From CAYOMP01 sp964405075 (lineage in GTDB: Bacteria; Bacillota; Clostridia; Lachnospirales; Lachnospiraceae), in contig CAYOMP010000018.1 in the NCBI GenBank assembly GCA_964405075.1, positions 1 to 33,047 of the forward strand: DNA of 33,047 nt. The letters are read 5' to 3'. The notes below the pieces were generated by a model. The model saw only the letters and a list, made by a program, of their open reading frames with translations, was not told the origin of the DNA and searched no databases. A program made the translations under genes and the position numbers. Of the stretch, positions 1-6,887 are shown piece by piece. Positions within the stretch are counted from its first letter, which is position 1. Each line of letters starts with the position of its first letter.

Positions 1-1
1 A

Positions 2-790
2 AATCCTAAATATTTCTTTGATAAAAAAATATATGAAAATAGAGTATTCGACAGTAAGGGTGTTGCTGATCCAAACGTTGATATTAAATTTGGTCCAAAT
101 ATTAAGGACTGGCCAGCAATGTCAGAGTTAACAGATAACCTTGTATTAAAGGTAGTATCTGAAATTCATGATCCAGTAACAACAACAGATGAACTAATCC
201 CTTCAGGTGAGACTTCATCATATCGTTCTAATCCATTAGGACTTGCTGAATTTACTTTATCTAGAAAAGATCCTGCATATGTAGGACGTGCTAAAGAAGT
301 TCAGAAGGCAGAAAAAGCTAGAGAAGCTGGTGAAAGTGCAGTAGCTGCATTTGAAGAATTAGCTCCTATTATGGATACAATTAAGGCTACATTTAAAAAT
401 GTAACAGAAGCCAATACAGGTATTGGTAGTACAATATTTGCTGTAAAACCAGGTGATGGTTCAGCCAGAGAACAGGCTGCATCTTGTCAGAAAGTACTTG
501 GTGGATGGGCTAATATTGCTAACGAATATGCTACAAAGAGATATCGTTCAAACCTTATTAACTGGGGTATGCTTCCATTCTTAATTGATAATGGAGATTT
601 ACCATTTGCTAATGGAGACTACATTTTCGTACCAGACATTAAGAAGGCGGTAGAAGATAAGTTAACTGAAATTAAAGCATATGTTGTAGGTGATACATTA
701 AAAGAATTCACTCTTAAAATGGGTGAACTTACAGATGATGAAAGAACAATTATTCTTAAGGGTTGCTTAATTAACTATTATAAGGGTTAA
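2..790 (+). CDS. Aconitase-family hydratase, C-terminal part (5' end outside window)
   Basis: The reading frame is open from base 2 to the TAA at 788-790, so the gene begins upstream of the window; the ATG at 119 is internal. The visible 262 residues match the end of the catalytic region plus the swivelling fourth domain of the aconitase/isopropylmalate isomerase superfamily. The diagnostic motif is GDGSAREQAA, followed by RSNLINWGMLPF, which correspond to the substrate-binding GxGSSREHA and the N-x-(I/L)-N-x-G-(I/L)-LP segments of the family. The cysteines for the 4Fe-4S cluster would lie in the missing part. Large hydratases of this type in clostridia are usually annotated only as 'hydratase'; aconitase activity is plausible but the exact substrate cannot be told. 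It is followed by a terminator at 925-1000, so it ends its transcription unit. Confidence 0.82.
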   Translation, partial: NPKYFFDKKIYENRVFDSKGVADPNVDIKFGPNIKDWPAMSELTDNLVLKVVSEIHDPVTTTDELIPSGETSSYRSNPLGLAEFTLSRKDPAYVGRAKEVQKAEKAREAGESAVAAFEELAPIMDTIKATFKNVTEANTGIGSTIFAVKPGDGSAREQAASCQKVLGGWANIANEYATKRYRSNLINWGMLPFLIDNGDLPFANGDYIFVPDIKKAVEDKLTEIKAYVVGDTLKEFTLKMGELTDDERTIILKGCLINYYKG

Positions 791-1279
791 TATTCTAAAG
801 AGTTGCTTTATGCTGGTTGCGAATAGAATGCCATAATTTGAGATTACCAGATAGTGCTTGTTATAGTTAAGGATAGGGATGTTTTCTCAACATAAGACAA
901 GGCAATATATATAAGAATAAATAAAAGAGGTCAATTAATAGAATGCAAAGTGATTAACTGTAATCAGGAGTATTTTATTGAATTGGCTTCTTTTTGTTTT
1001 GGAAATGCAATAATAAAAATATTGAAATAAATAATACGAGAAAACGTATCGGAGAATATATTTATTGTGAATCGTAATGAATTATAAATAGTATATGTAA
1101 TTGAGCTTTATAATAATCAAGGGATAATATTAGAGAGATGAAGACTATTTATTAATGAAACTGCTTGTGAAAAAATGACAAAATGTTTAAAAAAACACAA
1201 TTATAACAAAAATAGATAAAAAATACACAAATAAAAATATAAATAAACTAAAAACTAAATATAAAATAATAAAATTGTG
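791..1279. other. Non-coding stretch after the hydratase
   Basis: About 490 bp without a credible gene. It holds the terminator at 925-1000 and a small hairpin (ATACG/CGTAT) near 1036-1051. The rest is very AT-rich and leads into the promoter at 1280. No tRNA-like or repeat structure was recognised. Confidence 0.6.
925..1000 (+). terminator. Rho-independent terminator with a structured loop, after the hydratase
   Basis: Bases 925-936 (AAGAGGTCAATT) pair with 981-992 (AATTGGCTTCTT) over 12 bp including two G-U pairs, and a T-rich tract (TTTTTGTTTT) follows to 1000. The long loop contains its own perfect hairpin, GATTA-ACTG-TAATC at 952-965. The position, 135 nt after the hydratase stop codon, fits transcript termination. 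The nested hairpin is unusual for a simple terminator. Confidence 0.55.
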
Positions 1280-1308
1280 TTGACAAATATATTTTGAAGT
1301 GATATTAT
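1280..1308 (+). promoter_or_regulatory. Strong sigma-A-type promoter of the candidate RNA
   Basis: TTGACA at 1280-1285, a 17-bp spacer, and TATTAT at 1303-1308: a perfect -35 and a 5/6 -10 at ideal spacing. Transcription would start near 1314. No open reading frame with a ribosome binding site follows for about 1 kb, so the promoter appears to drive an RNA. Confidence 0.75.
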
Positions 1309-1313
1309 TAGCT

Positions 1314-1903
1314 TAACAAAAAACAAACGGATAGCTGATAGATAATTAAAATAAATAACTGTCTAAGAGGTATTCATAGTTTTAAGAAACGGGGTTGATT
1401 CCAGTGGAAATGGATAATTGTTTTTCAATTCAATATGAGGTGACAGGATTACAGTAGAATCTGTTATAAATTAAGATTACTGGAAAACATTAATAGTAGT
1501 ATTAATAATCGGAGATTAGAACCAGTTGAAAAATAAGTGATATAAGTAATCATCATATTGAAACAATGTCACAAAAAGAATTTAGTGGTTTTATAATAAG
1601 TGTAAAGGAATTTATTATAAAAGTATTTTGTAAGATATACGAATAGAAAGTTTAAATGTCAACTTAAACTGATATGAAGAATGTTCTATAAAATATTGAA
1701 GGGTAGAGGGAAGCAGAAACCGAAACACTAAATTAGTAACAAGAAGTATTAGATAGAAAAGGGAAATATTTTTTAAAAGCGCTGAAGAGCGATAAGTAGA
1801 ACAGATAATATCACAAGTAAGGCTCCGATGTAAAATTAAATATAATAAAATTGAATATAGAAGGTAAAGATGCACGTCAGTTGATGTTGCATCTTTATTT
1901 TTT
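1314..1903 (+). ncRNA. Candidate large structured noncoding RNA (about 590 nt)
   Basis: The segment lies between a strong promoter (1280-1308) and an intrinsic terminator (1866-1903) and contains no + strand ORF with a ribosome binding site. It is rich in hairpins. ACAGGATT (1443-1450) pairs with AATCTGT (1458-1464) with one bulged base. ACTGG (1479-1483) and CCAGT (1522-1526) enclose ATTAATA-GTAG-TATTAAT (1489-1506). A perfect 11-bp stem joins 1589-1599 to 1612-1622. AGTTTAA (1649-1655) pairs with TTAAACT (1664-1670). CGCT-GAAG-AGCG lies at 1780-1791. The boundaries are inferred from promoter and terminator. No motif of RNase P RNA, tmRNA, SRP RNA or 6S RNA was recognised. The size is in the range of large ornate bacterial RNAs such as ROOL or OLE, but I cannot assign it to a class. 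A long untranslated leader of the downstream gene is less likely because of the terminator. Confidence 0.5.
1866..1903 (+). terminator. Rho-independent terminator of the candidate RNA
   Basis: AAAGATGCA (1866-1874) pairs perfectly with TGCATCTTT (1888-1896) around a 13-nt loop, followed by ATTTTTT to 1903. The 3' side is shared with the first hairpin of repeat unit A, so the two structures could be mutually exclusive. Confidence 0.7.
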
Positions 1904-2030
1904 GATAGGAAAGTTATTTCCTATCAAATAAAATGCTCCGCGAAAATGCGCACACTTTTGCATTAGTAGAATGTCGCAAAATGCGACGCAAAAGCGGCGC
2001 GAGAATGTGCCAAGGCACATTCTTTGTTTT
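1896..2030 (+). repeat. Structured repeat unit A
   Basis: First of two related units. It starts with an AT-rich hairpin, GATAGGAAA (1904-1912) pairing with TTTCCTATC (1917-1925). A conserved 85-bp core follows at 1946-2030. The core holds ACACTTTTGC (1952-1961), able to pair with GCAAAAG further on, an inner perfect hairpin GTCGCA-AAA-TGCGAC (1973-1987), and a final hairpin GAATGTGC-CAAG-GCACATTC (2003-2022) followed by TTTGTTTT, which looks like a terminator. The core differs from unit B at roughly ten positions, mainly outside the stems. Confidence 0.7.
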
Positions 2031-2072
2031 ATATATGGAAAAAGTTGTTTATAAATCTGTAAGGTCTTTTTT

Positions 2073-2101
2073 TTGACAACCGTTTTCTGCTATGGTACAC
2101 T
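2073..2101 (+). promoter_or_regulatory. Promoter upstream of the TPR/AAA+ gene
   Basis: TTGACA at 2073-2078, a 17-bp spacer and TACACT at 2096-2101 (perfect -35, 4/6 -10). It sits between the two structured repeat units. A transcript starting near 2108 would carry unit B in a leader of about 245 nt before the start codon at 2353. Confidence 0.6.
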
Positions 2102-2163
2102 TAAAGTTGGTAAAAAGTACATTCTTTTGTATGTTGAGTGTAGAATGTTGCTAGATATTGTTG

Positions 2164-2300
2164 TTTTATATTTAATAGAAAAGTCTTTTCATATTAAATA
2201 TAAAACTTCACAAAGATGCGTACACTTTTGCAAGGGTAGAGTGTCGCAAAATGCGACGCAAAAGCGGCGCGAGAATGTGCTGAGGCGCATTCTTTGTTCT
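2164..2300 (+). repeat. Structured repeat unit B, in the leader of the TPR/AAA+ gene
   Basis: Second copy of the unit. Its opening hairpin has a 20-bp stem, 2164-2183 against 2185-2205 with one bulged A, different in sequence from that of unit A but in the same place. The 85-bp core at 2216-2300 repeats unit A. The inner hairpin at 2243-2257 is identical. The last hairpin is GAATGTGC-TGAG-GCGCATTC (2273-2292) followed by TTTGTTCT, where the base change A to G keeps pairing as G-U. Placed between promoter and gene, it could attenuate transcription; that is inference. Confidence 0.7.
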
Positions 2301-2352
2301 AGATATCTTAAGGTAAAATGTTTAAGACTGCAATATTGATGAGGTGGTAATA

Positions 2353-5109
2353 ATGGATAAGTACGAATATAGAATAAAGGCAGAACAAATTAAGAAGCTA
2401 GTGGATGAGGAAAATTATATATCAGCTATGAAGATTGCAGATACAATCGACTGGAGAAGAGTAAAAAATGTATCAATGCTTTGCATGGTTAGTGATATAT
2501 ATGAAAAGAATGAAAAATATGAAGAAAGTCACGAACTATTATTGTTGGCTTATGACCGTTCTCCAATTGGTAGAATGATGGTTTACAAATTATCAGAATT
2601 AGCTATTAAAATGGGAGATTTTGACGAAGCTATTGATTACTATAAGGAATTTGTACATTTGGCACCAGGGGACCCTAGTGCTGAATTGTTGAAGTATAAA
2701 ATATATAGAGCTAAAGGTGTTGACGTTAGAGAGTTAATTCCTATATTAGAGAATTTTAAAAATAAAGAATATCATGAGGAATGGGCATATGAGTTGGCCA
2801 GATTATATCATGAAGCAGGAATGTGTGACAAATGTATAGAGGAATGTGATGATATTATTCTATGGTTTAGCGAAGGTAAATATGTTGAAAAAGCTATGGA
2901 GTTAAAAATGTTATATAGACCGCTTACTGAAAGACAGCAGGAATTATATGACCATAGAAATGATGAAAAAATTGCAGAACCTGGCGAAGAAGGCCAAGGC
3001 GTTGATAAAACTAAAATAGTTGTCATGCCAGAAGATACATTTGAAAGTGATATAAATGTAAACGACATAGAGATAAAACCTGTTAATTTTGGAAAATATG
3101 ATACTATAAATCTTCAGGCGGAATTGGCTAAGAGTATGCAGGAAATTATTGATGCAACTGAAAAAGAAACAGTGGATAATATGATGCAGAATCTCCAGAG
3201 AATGGTTGAAGATAGTCCATTTTTACAAATGGAATTTGAGGATGAACCTGAGGAAGAGGTTAAATCTGTTTTGGGAAATGAACCACAGGCATATATGAAT
3301 TTTGAAGATGTTATTGCGCCAGTAGAAGAACCAGCTCAGGGACCTAACGTTGGTGTGATTACTGAAGAATATGATGGTCAGATGGGTATGGTTGTACCTG
3401 ATGAGGTGATTGTTGAAAAGCAAATTACCGGACAGATGTGTATTCAGGATGTTCTTAATGAGTGGGAAAAGGTAAAGGCAGCTACAGAATATGCTATTAA
3501 AGAAGCAGAACAGAAACGTTTAGAGGAAGCTAAGAGTAGAGCCTTACGAAAAGCAGAAAGAATTATGGCAAAATTAAATAGCGTAATATATGAAGAGAAT
3601 TTGAGTGCGGCTAAGGTTAATAAAGCGGCAGATATTCTTGAAAATGTTGCTAATAATGTTGCTAATAATACATGGGATACTCAGGCACTTAATGAGATTG
3701 CAGCGGCATTAGAAGCTAATACTCCAGATGTATTAAAAATAAATAAGGTTGAATATGATGAACCTGAAAATATACAATTGGAAAAAGTTCGATTAGAATC
3801 TGCTCAACTAGAATATACACAATCTGAAAAAATTCAATCTGAAAAGGTGCAGCCAGAATACGCTGAAACAGAAGGTATTCGACCAGAATACGTCCAGCCA
3901 GAGGTGGATAATGAGGTTGCTAAACAGATAGAAGCTGAAATGGCAGCTGCAGAGCTTTTAACACAAATGGAAGTTGGATTTGATGAAGACGAAAATACAA
4001 AAGAAGATTATACAGAAACATCAAATGAAAGTGTAGTGGCTGACAGTGAGAGAGAAGTTAATGATTTATCAGAAGCTGATGATGAAGAATTAACTGATTC
4101 GGTTGAGGATATAGATTCAGATGATTTGGCAGGTAGTATTGAGAATGCATTAGAAAATGTAGCAAGTCAGATTATGGCTAGAGAAGAGGAGTCATCAGAG
4201 GATGATTTGGAAGATGATGCGGCTCAGGTTTTGGAGAAAGGACTGACAGCGGATATTTCTGAAGGATTAGAAGCAATTATTGCAAAAGAGCTTGAAGGAA
4301 CAGATAATACCGCAGCTCCAATAGAAGAGAAAAAGGACATTTTAACCCAGGAACAGCAGGAGGCGTTTTCTGCATTCTTAAATGTTAGAGGAGTAGAGAA
4401 GGCATTAGAAAAATTGTTTGCACCTATTAATGAAGCCAGCCAGAAGGGGAAAAATTTTGAAGTACCTAACATTGCCATTATTGGTAAGGAAGGAATGGGA
4501 AAAACTACACTTGCATTAGAGGTAGTAAAGGCTATTCAGATTGCACAGCATAAAAAGAGTGCCAGAGTGGCTAAGATAAAGGCGGAGGCTTTGAACAAAA
4601 AGGATGTGGAAAATGTATTTTCTAAAGTGTCAGGCGGAGTGCTTATTATTGAAAAAGCCGGTAGTTTAACAAATGAAACCATTAAGGATATTATGAAAGT
4701 TATTCATGAGTCGGAAGAAGATGTTTCTATAGTTATTGAAGATGAAAAAGCTCAAATTAAAGCCTTACTTGAAAGAGATTTGGACTTTGCAGCAGAGTTT
4801 AAAAACAAGATTGAATTGCCGGAATACAACAATGACGAATTGGTTGAATTTGGTAAAGCCTATGCAGATTCCATGATGTATTCAATTGATGATATGGCTG
4901 TTTTGGCATTATATACATGCATTAATAATATTCAGAAGGAAGATGATGAGCCGGTTGGTATTGAAGATGTCAATGATATAATTGATGAGGCTATTCATCA
5001 TTCCAATAAGAAGAAACTTAAGAAATTAAAAGATATTATTATGTCAAGAAGGTATGATGAAGACGGTAAAGTAATCTTGTTTGAAAGTGATTTTGAAGAT
5101 ATGATGTAA
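2353..5109 (+). CDS. TPR protein with long acidic linker and degenerate AAA+ domain
   Basis: I chose ATG 2353 (918 residues) because GAGGTGG at 2341-2347 is the ribosome binding site; the in-frame GTG at 2344 lies inside it. Residues 1-200 are helical repeats of TPR type with no signal peptide. Residues 200-690 are strongly acidic and low in complexity, with a short repeated stretch of QLE/QSEK/QPEY units near 470-520. The C-terminal 230 residues look like an AAA+ module. The P-loop GKEGMGKTT (711-719) is intact, but the Walker B position reads VLIIEKAG (763-770) instead of the FIDEAY expected in CbbX/SpoVK-type ATPases. The segment FAAEFKNKIELPEY (812-825) replaces the usual LKSRF arginine-finger region. 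It therefore probably binds nucleotide but may hydrolyse it poorly. It is cytoplasmic, its role is unknown, and a scaffold or regulatory function is a guess. Confidence 0.8.
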   Translation: MDKYEYRIKAEQIKKLVDEENYISAMKIADTIDWRRVKNVSMLCMVSDIYEKNEKYEESHELLLLAYDRSPIGRMMVYKLSELAIKMGDFDEAIDYYKEFVHLAPGDPSAELLKYKIYRAKGVDVRELIPILENFKNKEYHEEWAYELARLYHEAGMCDKCIEECDDIILWFSEGKYVEKAMELKMLYRPLTERQQELYDHRNDEKIAEPGEEGQGVDKTKIVVMPEDTFESDINVNDIEIKPVNFGKYDTINLQAELAKSMQEIIDATEKETVDNMMQNLQRMVEDSPFLQMEFEDEPEEEVKSVLGNEPQAYMNFEDVIAPVEEPAQGPNVGVITEEYDGQMGMVVPDEVIVEKQITGQMCIQDVLNEWEKVKAATEYAIKEAEQKRLEEAKSRALRKAERIMAKLNSVIYEENLSAAKVNKAADILENVANNVANNTWDTQALNEIAAALEANTPDVLKINKVEYDEPENIQLEKVRLESAQLEYTQSEKIQSEKVQPEYAETEGIRPEYVQPEVDNEVAKQIEAEMAAAELLTQMEVGFDEDENTKEDYTETSNESVVADSEREVNDLSEADDEELTDSVEDIDSDDLAGSIENALENVASQIMAREEESSEDDLEDDAAQVLEKGLTADISEGLEAIIAKELEGTDNTAAPIEEKKDILTQEQQEAFSAFLNVRGVEKALEKLFAPINEASQKGKNFEVPNIAIIGKEGMGKTTLALEVVKAIQIAQHKKSARVAKIKAEALNKKDVENVFSKVSGGVLIIEKAGSLTNETIKDIMKVIHESEEDVSIVIEDEKAQIKALLERDLDFAAEFKNKIELPEYNNDELVEFGKAYADSMMYSIDDMAVLALYTCINNIQKEDDEPVGIEDVNDIIDEAIHHSNKKKLKKLKDIIMSRRYDEDGKVILFESDFEDMM

Positions 5110-5155
5110 TAATGATAAGACTTTTTTCATAATTTAAGAGATGGAGGTATTGGCT

Positions 5156-6514
5156 ATGGCAAAATGGTATAATGAAGCTTCTTTTTATCATATATATCCT
5201 TTGGGGCTTGTGGGAGCACCTATGGAAAATAAGGATGAAATGGTAAATCACAGATTTGAAGAGTTAAACAGATGGATACCTCATTTAAAAGAGTTAAATA
5301 TTACTGCAACTTACATAGGACCATTGTTTGAATCTACTACGCATGGATATGATACTAGGGATTACAAGTTAGTAGATAGACGACTGGGGGATAATGCTAA
5401 CTTCAAGGAGTTCGTTAATAAATGCCATGAAGCAGGAATAAAAGTAGTGGTAGATGGTGTATTTAACCATACGGGAAGAGAATTCTTTGCTTTTTTGGAC
5501 ATTAAGGAAAAACGTGAAAATTCCCAATATTGTGGTTGGTATAGAGATTTGAATTTTGGCGGAAACAACAATTACAATGATGGTTTTTCTTATGGAGCAT
5601 GGAGAGGATGTCAGGAACTGGTTAATCTGAATTTGGACAATCCAGAGGTTAAGAATTATTTGTTAGATGTAATTAAAGGCTGGATACATGAATTTGACAT
5701 AGATGGAATCAGGTTAGACTGTGCGGACTGTCTTACTTTCGATTTTATGAAAGAAATGCGTTATGTTACACAACAGGAAAAGGAAGACTTTTGGCTGATG
5801 GGCGAAGTAATTCATGGCAATTATGGTCAGTGGGCTAATAATGAGGTGTTACATTCTGTAACAAATTATGAATTGCATAAGGGATTGTACTCTGGACATA
5901 ATGACCACAATTATTTTGAAATAGCCCATACTATTAAGCGATTATTTGACGAAAATGGTGGATTGTGCAAGGATTCGGTATTGTATACTTTTGTGGATAA
6001 TCATGATGTTGATAGATTGGCTAGTAAGGTAAATGACAAGAGACATTTAATACCTATCTACATTTTGAACTACACATTGCCGGGAATTCCATCAATATAT
6101 TATGGTTCGGAATGGGGCATTGAAGGTAAAAAAGATGGCAATAGTGACGCACCATTGAGACCTGAAATATCTATAGATGATGAGAATATTAAGAATACGA
6201 ATACTGAATTAACAGAGTTGATTTGTAAATTAGGTGAAATTAAGAAGGCAAATAATGACTGTTTGACTGGTAAATACAGAGAACTTATGTTAACTAACAG
6301 ACAGTATGCATTTATGCGTTATAATGAAAATGCAGGTGTGGTTGTTATAGTAAATAATGACGAAAACAGTGCACAGGTTAATGTAAGAATTAATGCTCCA
6401 TTTGGTGTTAATAATGCCACTGATTTGTTTACAGGAGAAAATGTTGATGTTAATGATAACTGTATTAATATGGAACTTTCGGGATGCAGTGGAGTGTTAA
6501 TTAGATTAAATTAG
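5156..6514 (+). CDS. Alpha-amylase family (GH13) glycoside hydrolase, cytoplasmic
   Basis: Start ATG 5156 follows GGAGG at 5143-5147; the ATG at 5141 overlaps that site and is not used. The 452-residue protein is a compact (beta/alpha)8 GH13 enzyme. Region I is DGVFNH (100-105). Region II is GIRLDCAD with nucleophile D188. Region III is GEVIHG with acid/base E217. Region IV is FVDNHD (279-284). A short beta-sandwich domain follows from about residue 380. There is no signal peptide and no N-terminal carbohydrate-binding domain, so it should act in the cytosol on maltodextrins or glycogen-derived oligosaccharides. The motif set is closest to neopullulanase/cyclomaltodextrinase or oligosaccharide alpha-glucosidases; the exact specificity is open. 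It is followed by the branching enzyme gene, which supports a role in storage-glucan turnover. Confidence 0.88.
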   Translation: MAKWYNEASFYHIYPLGLVGAPMENKDEMVNHRFEELNRWIPHLKELNITATYIGPLFESTTHGYDTRDYKLVDRRLGDNANFKEFVNKCHEAGIKVVVDGVFNHTGREFFAFLDIKEKRENSQYCGWYRDLNFGGNNNYNDGFSYGAWRGCQELVNLNLDNPEVKNYLLDVIKGWIHEFDIDGIRLDCADCLTFDFMKEMRYVTQQEKEDFWLMGEVIHGNYGQWANNEVLHSVTNYELHKGLYSGHNDHNYFEIAHTIKRLFDENGGLCKDSVLYTFVDNHDVDRLASKVNDKRHLIPIYILNYTLPGIPSIYYGSEWGIEGKKDGNSDAPLRPEISIDDENIKNTNTELTELICKLGEIKKANNDCLTGKYRELMLTNRQYAFMRYNENAGVVVIVNNDENSAQVNVRINAPFGVNNATDLFTGENVDVNDNCINMELSGCSGVLIRLN

Positions 6515-6887
6515 GGATAATTGTTATATAGCTATACTTTATGATATATAATAAATGTTAATTACAAAATATAGTGGAAATTTAATTGAATTATACTTAA
6601 AATAATTGTAATACAATGAGTTGATTATGAATAAAATAGTAATCGGTATGGAAAGTATAAGTTGATAAAGGTAATGTATGTGAAAAATTAAGGTATTAAT
6701 ATTTAGGTATGTAAGAATTGTTTTTTAATAACATAAAAAAGTAATGATAATATTGTTTTGGCTTGTTTATTAAAAATATAAAATGAAGTAACAAAAAGAA
6801 AAAATATATATAAATAGAAGTATTGGTACCGCAAAATATGAAGATATTTCTAGAAAAACATAATAAATAAAATTGGGGATGGACGCT
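6515..6887. other. AT-rich intergenic region before glgB
   Basis: About 370 bp with no gene. No convincing terminator follows the GH13 gene. The best promoter-like match is TTGTTT (6753-6758), an 18-bp spacer and TATAAA (6777-6782), which is weak. A TATACTTA octamer occurs near 6590. Confidence 0.45.

Noticed and set aside
1615..1875. 86-residue hydrophobic ORF on the - strand
   Set aside because: It has no ribosome binding site, reads antisense across the hairpins and terminator of the candidate RNA, and is of low-complexity AT-driven composition.
1314..1903. Assignment of the candidate RNA to ROOL, OLE, RNase P or tmRNA
   Set aside because: Only the size and structure content agree with ROOL/OLE; I could recognise no diagnostic sequence, and RNase P and tmRNA signatures are absent.
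2073..2339. 88-residue TTG-start ORF whose first residues (VFCYGTLKVGK) recall the start of gamma-glutamylcyclotransferase-like proteins
   Set aside because: The similarity stops after about 14 residues, the TTG is the -35 of a good promoter, and the rest runs through repeat unit B. A gene remnant is possible but cannot be supported.
6753..6782. Promoter of glgB
   Set aside because: TTGTTT-18-TATAAA is too weak a match in such AT-rich DNA to list as a feature.
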